From Albula goreensis (lineage: Eukaryota > Chordata > Actinopteri > Albuliformes > Albulidae): DNA of 64,000 bases. Numbering within the stretch: position 1 is the stretch's first letter; every line of letters begins with the position of its first letter. Shown here piece by piece: positions 13,222-25,626 of the stretch. The notes under the pieces are model-generated. The model was not told the origin of the DNA. It made no database searches and saw only the letters and a list, made by a program, of their open reading frames with translations. The position numbers and the translations under genes are program-made. The stretch lies in contig CM040746.1 of NCBI GenBank assembly GCA_022829145.1, forward strand, positions 35,580,712-35,644,711. The letters run 5' to 3'.

Positions 13222-13613
13222 TACTTACACATATTCATCCACTGATGGTGCCCTTATTGCAATGTGAGTGCAGTCAATTGCACCAGTTACATAGGGGAAA
13301 CCGGTCATCGCTGCAAATTGCTTTTTAATGTCTGCCGGCTGTATGGGGGAATCTGATACACCTCGAACCCAGAGAATTGATGCCATCCAGCACTCTTGGT
13401 ATGACATGACTGAGTGAAGGCTCAGCTATACCCGACCAGTTCGCTATTTCTTGTTGGACATTCCCGTGGCCAAGAACCCCAGAGTTGACTGGATTTGCAA
13501 ATGGGCATATATTGGCTTGTTGCTGCGCGTAGGGCGCTCAAGCGCCTATCCCAATCTCAGCACAGTGATCCAAGAACACAGCTCGTATTAAATGGTCTCA
13601 TGAGCCAGTCATC
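13222..13613 (-). pseudogene. Harbinger (HARBI1-like) transposase exon, frameshifted
   Basis: Harbinger transposases are DDE nucleases that cut and rejoin transposon ends in the nucleus. Read on the minus strand, this segment shows the family's order of motifs. A DDWLMRPF-like N-terminal part comes first, then a PIYAHLQIQSTLGFLATG block (helix-turn-helix region), then a DIKKQFAAMTGFPYVTGAID block with the catalytic Asp context GAIDCTHIAI. Matching all three needs several frame changes: one near 13545 and two compensating ones near 13460 and 13345. It is therefore not functional. The frame ends at DEYV followed directly by GTAAGT, which looks like a splice donor; I recall an intron near this position in related fish elements. 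The downstream exon with the remaining catalytic residues was not recognised. About 130 codons survive, against roughly 350 in an intact protein. Confidence 0.85.
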
Positions 13614-14038
13614 ATGGGCAAAACAGCCAGAATGGTCTCTGAAGACACCTTCCCATCATACTGTCATCACATGTCTGAGGTCTATTTATGTGACCAAAAT
13701 AAATTGATTAAAAGTGCAATGATTGTTCATATCTGTTCATAATTTAATGAGTCACTTATTTATGGCCAAAAACAACACTGAATACGGAAAGTAATTTGAT
13801 CCTAATTAATCACAAGGAATAAGGAAGCAATTGTTCAAATTTCTTTTTGTCTCTAGGGTGTGCTATTCAGAGCAAATACGTTCCCTAAAAGTGCGTGCAC
13901 ATGGGTCAAACATATTATACCGGTACGCACATTCTCATCAATTAGAAGTTTTATAAATCCCAAATTATGCATGAAAATCTGTGTGTGCACATTCTGGAGT
14001 GCTTTTTGTGCATACGCATGGGTTATAAATGAGGCCCC

Positions 14039-15029
14039 AGACCTCCAATGGACAAGCTTAACAAGAACAAAGTATAACGTGGCTGTGTGAAAATTCAGAT
14101 CTGAATCTGTTGCCTGACTTTTGGAATTACCGCCCATGAATAACCCATTCTTAACAGGAGCGAAAGTGAGAACAGCACCTGCTCGGTGTCAAATTGTTAT
14201 AGACAGGAAGCTTTCACTGCATCATTTCATTTTTTTACAAAAGAAGAATTTTTAACTTTCTTTTTTCCCCCAGCATTAAGGCCCCTTCTTTCCCAACCCC
14301 TGACCTAACTGCAAATGAAGTGTTTCACCATACATCCACATGCATTTCCCTCTGCAATAAGCTGCATTATAGTACTGTGAAAACTGCATGCAACTGCATG
14401 GTGACTGTTCAGATAAGCTGTAGGAGTTAAAACATTTCAGGAATAATTTTGAGAATTTGGATATTGTTTAAACACAGATAAATGAAACCCCACTGATTCA
14501 TAACAAACACTAACTTGTTTAATTAATAGAAGACATTTGCAAAGTAAAAACATGCAAAAACTGAGACTAAAATGAAAAACCAATGCTAACATCAACTAGC
14601 CTTTCCCTTATTGGGTAATGTGTCATCAGAAAAAAAAATAATAAAATGAAATGCTTAAATCAGTTTGTAAATGTCTTTTCACAACCTTCTGAGTGCTGTT
14701 GTAATTCAACAGAAAATGTTAATCCAATAAGGCTAAATCAATGCTCATGTTTGTAATTTGATTTCCACAGTGTGGCAGAAAAACACAGTCACAACATTAA
14801 CTTTAAAAAAAGAAGAATGAAAGATTGGATTTGACTTTTCGTTATTGATTCCCACTTGTTTTGGGAATGTCAAACATTTGAGGGCCAGGGTTTCTCTCAA
14901 AGAGGTGGAGACGATTTACGGAAAAGGTAATAGGACTGTTTAGCTCAGTCTCATTTGTAGGTGAAAGGTGAATTAGTTTAATAAACCAACCAGAAATACA
15001 CATTATTATTTCAAAATAATAACGCACAT
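14039..15029. other. AT-rich non-coding sequence, no gene seen
   Basis: No gene, transposon or notable structure is recognised. Open frames are short and on both strands. Confidence 0.6.
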
Positions 15030-15196
15030 TACATTATTACATTATAGTCATTCAGGGCCTGCAGTCTTGAGCAACTGGGACCCTGGATCAACCCCATATT
15101 GCTCCTGTTGGGCCCTTGAATATGGCCCTTGGTTAGCCAAATCAACTGTAAGTCACTTTGAATAATAGCATCAGCTAAATGACAGTAATGTAAATA
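15030..15196. mobile_element. short non-autonomous fish element with SINE/LINE-like tail
   Basis: The left end reads ATTACATTATAGTCATT and the right end AATGACAGTAATGTAAAT, so the termini are imperfect inverted repeats of about 17 bases. The right part contains CTGTAAGTCACTTTGAATAA followed by a GCTAAATGAC motif. This matches, from memory, the very abundant teleost sequence 'gtaagtcgctttggataa..gctaaatga'. It is about 165 bp long and non-coding. Exact family naming would need a repeat library. Confidence 0.7.
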
Positions 15197-18100
15197 ATCA
15201 CAACTGGTTTTTCAAAAGCTCATTTTCGAGTTAATTTCAGTTTCATCCAATCTAATTATGAACTGGATGGTGATAGTGGAGTCAGAGGCTCAGTGAGAAG
15301 TGGCTGAACTGGGTGAGAGATCTTAGGGGTGCAGGACCCCAACTTCTGAAAATGCAAAGTATGATGTACTTTTCTGACCATCCTGGAATTGGCAGCAAAG
15401 CACCACTAGACTCCTTTCACTTCTCCTCTCTCTTCCAGTTCAGGCACTGTGTTGTAAGTGTGTAAGACACTGTGTAGGAGTCCTCTTAAATGCAAAGCTG
15501 ATGAAGTTATCCCTGTCATTCTCTCTTGATTAGAAACAGGGGCGTCACCACACCTTATTAACTGTAACCAGTAACCAGTAACCAGTAATTATTTCTTGTA
15601 CCCCAGTAAATGTTCATGGAAAATAAGTAGTTTTTTGCCATTTATCATAAATTGTGTGAGGATTTGAGCGCTGGGGGCCTGTGCCCCAATAGTGTGTCAA
15701 GTCTAGCAACACCCCTGATTAAAAGCAATGGTAGCATTTGGGCTAACTGTCTGTTTGCCATTCCACCACTCCGATACTGTGGCACAACATTCTGCATCTG
15801 TTTCCAAGCAACACCTGCAGCAGCTGTTGGCAACCAAAATTATAAATAGATGAGACTAAAAAAAAGTAAATAATGACATTATGGCAAAGCATTTGTGAAA
15901 CACTGTACAGGTGAGGAGGTTAAACCCAGAAATTAAGAATCACGCCAGTTCCAAATCAATGAATCTATAGCATCTTCTTGGTTAGGTTCATATGTCATTC
16001 TCTGTGAATCATTGTATCATATTTAGGGCTATTTTTAATGATTGGGTTTGTGTTTCTGTGACTCTTCCCTCTATATCCCTGATGAAGCTATAGATTTGTA
16101 TGTCTACCTTAGTAGATAACTAATCATTGATAGAAAAAATCAATCTTCAGTACGAATGTGTGTCAGATGCACTGAGTCACTAAAAATCAGTAAGTTAGAT
16201 AGATTATATCACATTGTTTTTATTTTTTTTATTTTTTACAACGGCTTCTCAACAAGTAGTTGACCCATTGTGACTTTTGTTGGCTCACTAGATTTTCAGT
16301 ATTATCACCTTTAGCCAGATGGGTTTATAGGACATAGTACTTGGCTGGCAGAGACAAGCATTGCCATAACAAAGGAGCCAGTGATCGGGTCAAAGGTCAG
16401 CATACTTTATCTCCATGAGAATCGACTGAGATATAAACCAAATGCTGTTGCAGCCAGCCATGTTGTTGATCACAGCGAAGGTCACTCGATGGGGTTGAAA
16501 CTAATCTCTGCATGTTTTATTTGAAGAAACAGAACCGTGACACGTAAATACAAGTGACATATAAGTACAGCTTGCCTTAAGGATGATGTTTTAGGCTGTT
16601 TGAGAGAATGAGTAAGCTCACACCTCACTGTCGGTCAGTGGTGATAGCATAATGCATAACACCAATCCATACATGGCACAGTACCACTTTTAAGAGCACG
16701 ATTTTTGAAGTAAGATAGTATTACTTTTTTGGCCTTGTCAGCTCTTCCGGTTGCTGAAAATATATTGTTTTGAAAAATGTATTTTTTTTAATGTCACTGG
16801 TATATTTGAGCCCTTGATCCACAAGGGAAGAGTGCATTGCTTTAGCCTCTGTTACATCATCTTGTCTGCCTTCAAAATGTGGTTTTACCAAGTCAGTTGA
16901 AGGAGATATAAAACTTGTGTTTGAATAGAGAAACATCAATCCCAGAATCCTTTGTGCAAGGAATAGGCCATTCTCTATATTGGTTCCTTGGCAACACATG
17001 GGCTTTTGTGCCACAGTCTATAGAAGCAGGCTATTTGAATCAAGAGGGAAAAGCAACAATTACAGAGAGGACACAAAAGCAGATAGAGGGTGCTTTCGGG
17101 GGCTGATGTTCTGAGAGTTTATGTTTAAGATGACTTAGTGGAAAGCAGTGAGCTTTACTTGAAAAGCCTTTGATATGTCAGGCAAATCTTCAGATGAGGA
17201 ACAAGGAGGAGCACAGTTTCTAAAAACGCCGTGAGTTATGGCACCACTTTACATTCTCACACCTCCTGTTGAATCACGGATAACAAATTTAGTAATGTTC
17301 ACTGTTTGCTGATCTGAAGAGGAAAACTGCTCGCCTTTGCAAAACTCTGAGACAGGAACAACTTGTTTTTTTGCTGCTGTTTGCTTTTGTTGATAGCTGT
17401 CCCTGTGGGGAAAAACACATCCTCCAACCCATGGAAGATCAGCCCCTCTCTAAACCATGAAAGATATATTTTGAATTGGATGTATTTTATAGAGATTGAT
17501 ATGTGTGTTATACATTTCATATCACTGTCTTTATACCAAATTATGGTGACAATAGCAGTGCAATAATTCAATACAGGCTGCAAGTCTGTTACCAGAACTG
17601 GCTTCATTACCAGAAGGGAGATGTCGGTTTGTAACTGATATCTGGCCAGCTCTCACGCCTTCCCTACCCCAGCCAATCATTATATACGAGGTTTCATTGA
17701 CACATTAACTTGACGCAGCATTATTAGCTGTTTAGTTTCATTATTACATTTCTATATGTGCAAAATATCAAAATAATTTCTTCCTTTCATAAAAAAGTAT
17801 AGAAGGTGCTTCTTCATTTCTAAGTGTATCTGATGGACATACTATTGCAGCTGTTATACTTGAAAACCGGTTTTAATTAATGATACAGAGAAAAATTACC
17901 ACAGAAATGGATTGATATCTAATGATTTCTTTAATGTCATATGACTTTCTCATCCAATTTAAAATATGTACAGTATGCCTGCACAGAAGAAAAACAATCA
18001 TTAAGGGAAACAATAGAAGGGGAGTAAAAGGGACTTTATTAAACATTTAAAGCATTGTAAATTGAAATTATATGTATCTTCAGGCACAATTGAGAAAAGA

Positions 18101-19174
18101 AATACATTTTCTGCTTGAATGTTGCATACGTATCTGTGTGGCAACTGGTTAAAGAAATGCAATGTGCCCTTGTGTTTTATATATCTCTATACACATATAG
18201 CCACGTTCTCTTGTCACATGTATCCTGTTGAAATGCCTCTGAATACAGCGTTGTGTGTGCTGTAACAACACAATGCAATACAAGAGTTTGTATTCTTTCC
18301 TCTGTGACAGCCCAAGGTTCACAGCCCAAGGTGCACTCTGTAATGTTCATGTCCAACAAAAACTTGCACTGTTCACCAATAATAAGTTCTTCTGAATGAG
18401 AGCTTCTCATCTTTTCACACAACACAGTGCATGAGCTGGGAAGCAACAGATTCGATATGCTGTAGCACATCATTACAGTCCTTAAGTGTTTATCTTCAAA
18501 CTACGATGAATTACTTTTGCAACACAGTATTTATTGAGATTCTTGGTATCACTCAGTGTTGCTACCTCTGTGTAGACCATGGCTGATCAAATTTTCTTTC
18601 ATGACAAATCTATTTTGCATGGGCAGCCTGTGACATATGAATTAATTAAATCCAATTCAAGACCACAGCTAGGCAAACTATGATGCAAAGCATGTCCTTC
18701 AATAGTAAGAGTAAATTTAAAGACAAGGAAAAAAAAAATGCATGGCACATTACTTAAGAAAATTAAATGCTTTGTACTTGCTCTTACAAACACATGAGGA
18801 AATGATGTGCTTTCTTGCACTGGAACATGCACAAACCCACTGGTGAAACTACTACAAGATGTGCAGTTGCTTAATATTAGCAATGCAGGTAACTGCAGTA
18901 GTACATGTAGTGACAATATCAAGCTGATATTAATATATAAATGGTTTACGAATTGATAAAATGTCTGTTGACATAGAGACGAGAAAATAATCATACAATG
19001 CTTCAAAACTGATGCAGGTTTGCAGGTAAAATTACCACTGGCAGCTTTCACTCTGTGATATCACTGCATGAGATTTGTGCAGCTAATATTAACACTAAAG
19101 TAGCATAACAACCAAGGGCTTAGAGTCTGAAAATGAAATTTAGTCATAACTTTTACATAATTTTCTATTTAAAT
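15197..19174. other. non-coding sequence, no gene seen
   Basis: Four kilobases without a recognisable gene. A GTAACCA repeat occurs near 15565-15590, and short poly-T tracts lie near 16217-16238. The open frames of about 100 codons at 17299-17607 and 18177-18473 (minus) have no domains. A 150-codon minus frame at 18599-19051 has a hydrophobic, low-conservation look typical of AT-rich chance frames. Confidence 0.6.
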
Positions 19175-19226
19175 AACAACAACAACAACAACAACAACTA
19201 TTATTATTATTATTATTATTATTATT
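19175..19226. repeat. (AAC)n(TTA)n compound microsatellite
   Basis: About eight AAC units pass directly into about nine TTA units. Confidence 0.95.
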
Positions 19227-21834
19227 AAGCTGTATCTATGTTCAGTATCAATCTGTACTTTCTAGGCAGCTATTTAAATATCACACCCTTAATGTAGCTT
19301 TAGTGAAGAGTAAATCAGATCGTGATGCTCTCGTTGTTTTAGCACATGCTCTGAGGACATGGATATCGACTGGGACGGCACTTGTTCATTAGGTAGATGC
19401 GAATAACAAAAGTCCAGATAAAACCCTCGGAAAAAAGAATGGAAATGTTTTCCAGAAGAAAGGCTGTCTCTCCTCCATTAAACTGCATGTGACAAATGGT
19501 AAATATTTTCAGTTGCATGTGCCATTTCCTGGCATTTGGACACATTCAGGGCTGATGTTCATTTTACCTAATGGGCCTAGAAATTACTTCAGTGCACTAA
19601 AGCACTGGAGGGAATCAGATACACAAATTTGTGGAGATTTTCAGATGAACTTGGACCCATTTTTTCATGCTTGGAGTCTGGCAGGTCCCAGTCTGCATGA
19701 GAACTCAAAATCGCATGTTAACATGTCTGATTGAAGCAGGCATGTTTCTCTTTGTTTCTTACATATTTAAAAGCCTGATGATGCTAATTGAACAGCCTTA
19801 TCAAAGACACAAAAACATCACTATATCTCTGTTTTTCTCCTTTAGCTGTAAACTAAACATTTAGCTAAATATCTACAAAGTTTAAGTTTGCGTTGTGTCT
19901 GATCAAATATTCTGAACATTTTCAGAAAGTTTTAGAAAGGTTTTAGGTGGACACTTTTATAACTGATTTTGTGTGAACTTGTGTGGATAGTTGTGTAAAA
20001 TGTTATTGTGTAGACATTGTTATTTTCATCTGCATAGTCCAAGAACATAAGCATCCATGGCAAGCATTTAGCACTGAATTTGATTTTAAACAAGTGTGAC
20101 TCTTAAAAATGCTGATGCAGAAGTGTTTAATAAACTTGACTCCTCTTAAAAACACTTGTTCAGTTCTTGATTGTTCATAAATATTCAATGTGAATAAACG
20201 AAATCATTAGATTCAACAATGATAGTCCTGCTAAAATGATGGGCAGCTTACCTAGCAGCAAGAACAGGTCAATGTCATTTTGGGGGCAAGACAATTTCAA
20301 ATCTCTTTTTTTTTTTTCAAATCAGTACATTCTTCATGTTTATTTATTCTTTTACTGTTCTTTTTTTCCTCTGCCGTGACACTATATTCAGTGATGGAAG
20401 GACAAAACCAAATTAATTTACTCATTAATATATATTTTTTCTCTACATTTATAAAGATTTTAAATATGCAGTGACTATTCTATTAAGGAATTCTGGGTAA
20501 TGGCATTTCATCGATGTAATCACATCTAAGGGGCATGGAGAGACCAGCAAGCTGCACCATACACAGCATGCTCTACTGTCAATTATATTGACAATGGACC
20601 ATGCTGCATGTTGTGTCTAACAGCACCTTTTAGCTGTGATTATATTGACAGCATACCATGGCCTTTTGGGCCTTATGGATTTGATACACATGTTCAACAG
20701 GCGCTGTCTCTACCTCTAAGAATGGACCATTGCACAATATTGAAGGTGCTCAGCAGTATCTTCCTCTTATTTTTCTATTTGAACCTCTTTAGAGAACACC
20801 TGCAGGGTGCACACTCAGTGGGCATGCACATTCATTTCATATACAGCATATAGTAGTACAACATTTCTTTGTTTGTTTTTTTTTTTTATAACGCCTCATT
20901 CTGTTGTGTCGGTGGTCTGCATGCAGGCCTTTCAATAGATGACAGGGCTCTTCCTATCCACAGTTACATGTCTTGCTGTTTAGGGAATGTGTCACGGGTG
21001 ACATAGGCTTCAAAATGCATTTTGTGACATTAAAGTCTCTTATCCTGGTTATGGGGACTGTCCCGACGGAAAAATACAATATATTGGCACCTTTGTCAAA
21101 ATCCATTGATCACAGAAACAACCAGACAAATGAATCAATTGCAGGGCAGTGCAGAGAGATGTTTCAATTCAAATAAACGGTGCAAACACCCTGGTATCAG
21201 TTCCACTGCTGCCGTGGTGACTGAGATACATCATTAAAGACTCATATACAGTCCCGGCAGAGATTCAAAAGATTAGGTTTGTAATTTACTTTTTCCGCTT
21301 CTGTTCCAGTGATGGCTGTGTTCAAGGACAATAGCTCAGGCTAACCAATCCCCTAAAGAAATGACAAAATGCAAACTCTCCACAAACAAATTAGTCTTTT
21401 GGCTGTCACAATAGGATATCATTGTTTTATTCTGTTTTATTTGGGGGAAAAGTTTCCTTCAGTGTTGGCATGGTTTCATTTATGTTGATTCATTTAAAAT
21501 CTTTTTTTTTTTTTTTTTTTTACTGTATTTTGGCTGCAAATACCTTCCACCATTTGCATATTTTTCTCCCATTATTAATAAACTATTCATAACAATTTTA
21601 TTGGAAAAAGAAAATATCCAGGACTGCATGGTTAATAGAACACAATGTCAATCTCTAGTGAAAATGAATAGAACTTTGGGCACTGAGTATTCTTTACTTT
21701 GGGCGCAGATGAGTCTGTAAGTCTCTTAAGTACCGGCAATAATCACGCATTCGCAGATGCAGGAACGATCCTTCACAGTATCTGTGTTAAAAACAAATGA
21801 ATAGTTGCGGGGACATTCTGGTTGGCTGCTTTCC
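19227..21834. other. non-coding sequence, no gene seen
   Basis: AT-rich unique sequence with a poly-T tract at about 21502-21521. A less AT-rich block around 21180-21350 could be regulatory, but nothing specific is seen. Confidence 0.55.
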
Positions 21835-22200
21835 TGGACTCCCAGCCAAGAGTCACCTGAGTGGGGCTGGCTCAGCCTCCAGCAATATGTTGCTTAAGAA
21901 CAAGCCTGCCCGAATAGCTGCTTACTGAAACACTGCGGCCCGTGAGCGGAAACCTCACTGGCAAAAACGCAGGAGTCGTCGGCTTCCAGTTGGAAGGGAG
22001 GGCCAGTTCTGACACAGACCAGGTGTTTGGGGTTCCATTTGATGCCTCTGACTGGAGACAACTGGCCCCTTGGACCCCTCATATGGCATTTAATATTCAC
22101 TGGGCCTGAGACTTCTTAGAACCCCGGCAGCCAAATGAAAGCCAAAGACATCTGTTGCAAGGCTCTGATCTCGATTTTGTCAATGTCTCTAATCAAATAC
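21835..22200. other. candidate conserved non-coding element
   Basis: A repeat-free block clearly richer in GC and CpG than its surroundings, with no homopolymers. A minus-strand frame of 68 codons (21894-22100) shows no domain. The call rests on texture only. Confidence 0.3.
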
Positions 22201-25200
22201 TGCAGATGTTTGTTGTCCTTTAAAATTAAAGACGAATATACATGTATACAATGTGTCTATGTTTGTACACACACACGTACGTGCTTATATAACTTTCAAA
22301 TTTAGTAAAAACAAAATTGGGAAATGGGAAAATAAACAAATTTTAAACTTTTTTTTTTCATACCACACATATCAGGCCTGGTATGTGAATTAGCCATAAT
22401 TATGATTTCAATGCTTAGATCTCTTGGGAAGAGCAGAAGGAGGTTATGCGTATTTATATAATGTTGTTGAAGACAAGCCTCTCTGTTCCCAATGACTCAG
22501 AGGTAAAAACCCAAGGGCTGCATTCAGTAAACTATTTGAACTATTTTTCTTCACAAAAACACTTCATTTTAGTGTCTGCGATTCAGAGTGAGTTAAAAGA
22601 GTACAACTCCCCCATATAAAAGAGGAATGCTCTTTAGAACTTGTTTTGGAGTGCTCCTGTTATCCACTATCATTGCTGCTCTTTGATGTGGGAATGAAAT
22701 AAGCAAGCACTTACATCTGTAAATCATGTAAGAATTTTGGAGAATTTTCATTACAAATACATAGCCATTAGTGCATAAATGTCTGTGATCTGAAGTATGA
22801 TCCTTGGACTGCCCCCTTGCCTTGGTATCCGTTTCCACTGGAACAACAAATCTAGCGAAGCAGGTCCTCTTTCTTTGAGTTGTGTTTGCCTGTCATTCAG
22901 ATTATTTCCTTAATATTGAGTCAATCTTGACTCCAGCCAAAGAGTCAGAAATCCAGCTAACAACTTTACATTCTTGTATTATGTGAGTGAATAAAATCAC
23001 AAAACAAATTAAACAAAACCCTATTTCCTCATCTCAAAGTATGAATACATAAGCAATGTATTATCAGTCGTACATTTTTTTGTTTAATATTACTTTGGCA
23101 TAGTTTAAAAATGCCAGTGAAGTGGGTTATTTCCCAGGGAGAAACGTCTGGTTTACTAAGTCAGCGAGTTACCTCAGTGAGTGTAAAAAACAGTCGAATT
23201 GTTTTTTCACTGAATTGAAACAGACAGTTAATTTGATCCCTCATGGATTCCTATAAACTTTGTTTGCATTAAATGAACACTGAAGATTTTATTGTTTAGT
23301 GACCCCTGAACGGATGAAACAGGTGTAGATAGTTAATGGACAGGTGGGGTTCTATAACAGCTCTCATCCTTGCCTTGCAGAGGGATACGTAGGTACTAAG
23401 CCATGGCTCAGATAACAGGAAGGTGAATTCTACACTTTTTGAAGTTCCCAGCTGTGGTCTTATTGTCACATAAATGTTATTCATGTTGAGAGAACACTGA
23501 ATTCTACAACCTTGTCAACCTTTATCTTTGCAAACATCAAAATCCCAGTAAAAAAAAGGTGAAAATGAGGTATTGATTTTTCTTTCTTCCTTTTTTTTCT
23601 GCTTACCCTTTTTTTCCCTCCAGAATTGTCATTCTGCAGTCTAATTGAAGGTCAGCCCCAGTTTTCCTGTCAAAGCCAGCCTCCCACTGTTGTGCATCTG
23701 TGCAGCACCAAGCATGACCAGGTATCGGTTTCATGCCTCAGGTCATGCACAATGAAATACTGCACTTTTTAACACTCCTGTCAAAAAAAAATGTTAAAAA
23801 AAGCCTTGGTCATTAGTTTAGGTGTGGGTCTACCTTTGCAGGGCTGCGTTGAAATCTTTGTTAAAGTACTGTGCCAGTCTGTGAATGGTTTCAATAGGGA
23901 ATTGACGCCTGAGGGTGGGAAAGACGCCTGAGGTGTTGCCATGGGCCGTTCTGCGCCATGAAAGAGTTTGTTTATTGAGCAAACATGCATTTTTTTTGCT
24001 TGTAATGTGTCTATCACAAATAAGAACAGGGAGGAACTATAGGTGACTATATCAGCATGAGCTCAAACTTTCCATGGATACATGGTTAACCAGTAGCATT
24101 TGCTAGCCATCTCTTACCATATTCCTTCAACTTAACGTTCACATTTTTAGCAAGATGCTGGGATGAATCGCCAGAGTTCCGTTTACTAAAGGCCCACACT
24201 CGACCAAACAGTTTGCTGAAGACTCACAGAAAGAGTTTCTCAGAAAGGGCAGACACACTGACGGCAGTCTGCCATGCAGATGTTTTTTTTTTTCATTTTC
24301 TTTTCATTTTATCTTCTTCATTCAACACTGTTTCTGTGGTTTTGTAGCATCTCAAGTCTTTACATAAGCTATATCAAAACTAGGATCAAAAAAGAAAGAA
24401 ACTTTCGTCATGTAACTATGTAACCTTGACTAACAGTAACCAGGCAGGCTATGGGATGGAAAATAATTCTAGAAGCTTCATTTACACAAAATTACGATGT
24501 CAACTCATACAATGGCAGTTTCACTCCGGTTAAAGTTATTTCAAAGGAAATACAATCCCTTTGCATTCTATATGGCATACATAAGAATACAAACAGTCTT
24601 CCATCAATGAAGAGCTCTGGCTACAGGCAAACTCCTGACATGGACATGAACCTATCTCAGAGAGGATACAAAAAAAATGAAAGAAAAAAACATTTCAAAC
24701 AAATATTTGCAACATCAACATTTTCAAATATTGCACCTGCCTTCAAAAATGTATGTTGTGCCATACACCCATCCACTGTAACAATCCATCACAAAATGCA
24801 AGGTTTTGTAGTCTTTATTGTTCAAAAAAATTAACTATTCATATTTATCCCATGGTTCGTATAATATCTCAATCACTGAAACCCGTTTGCCAAGTTTGCT
24901 GGTGTATTGACTCGGGGTCCTTGCTGCAAATGAACAGCGCTGTGACCCTGTGCGTAACTCGGTGTCCTTGCCCTGATCCCTGGCAGACCTGTGCATGCAG
25001 GGCCCTGCTGGACACCAGAGCACCGCTGAGCCAATAATGCTGATGCTCCCACTTCTCCAGAGCCTGACATCTTTACCTATGGCACACAACTGTGCGCTAA
25101 CCAGCCCCAGTCCTCCTGCAGGAAAAACAAACCTGGTCTGCTCTGGACAACTCACACTTTTTAGAAGTGTACCTGGAGCTGGTGAGTGGCAAACTTACAC

Positions 25201-25626
25201 AGAACGCTTATTTATGAGATTCATGAAACACCTCAAACTGCAATTTATGCTTCTTTTATTTAACATATATTTTATTAAACTTAATATTAACCTTTAATGT
25301 TGTAATTGCGTTTAAGGGAATAGTTTCTTGTATCCGCAACTTGTAATTTGTAATTCATAATTTGCAGTTTCTTGTATCTTTCAACTTGTGATTTAACAAT
25401 TTGCACTGTTTTGATGTTGATTTTGACTTTGTGTACTTGTATACCTGAGCTTCCTTGGCAAAACAATTTCCTTCAGGATGAATAAAGTGTTATCTGATCT
25501 TATTTCCTCTTCATTTCAACCAACTCAGTTTAGCCATATTGATCATATATACTTATATTATTGTTTTATGTATTCTATACACTGCTAAATTCCAAATGAA
25601 ATATTTTCTTCTTTTATAAACTGCTC
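22201..25626. other. non-coding sequence, no gene seen
   Basis: No recognisable gene. The longest frame (24451-24834, plus, 127 codons) has no domain and a Lys/Asn/Ser-rich composition expected from AT-rich DNA. A short direct repeat GACGCCTGAGG occurs twice near 23903-23932. Confidence 0.6.

Larger units (their letters stand above)
10577..14038 (-). mobile_element. possible remains of a Harbinger DNA transposon
   Basis: The right side (13858-14038) ends in TATAAATGAGGCCCC and carries several GTGCGTACGCAC-like subterminal palindromes. I recall these as typical of fish Harbinger-type ends. The left limit is speculative: GGGCCTCATTT at 10577-10587 is complementary to the right end over 11 bases. 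A minus-strand Harbinger transposase exon lies between them. The 3.4 kb span would suit an autonomous element. No target duplication was found, and the second (Myb-like) protein of this superfamily was not seen. Confidence 0.35.

Noticed and set aside
18599-19051. 150-codon minus-strand open frame
   Set aside because: Hydrophobic, AT-biased composition with no domain, no splice context and no family resemblance. Frames of this length are expected in 64 kb of both strands.
24451-24834. 127-codon plus-strand frame
   Set aside because: No domain, Lys/Asn-rich from AT bias, and no exon signals.
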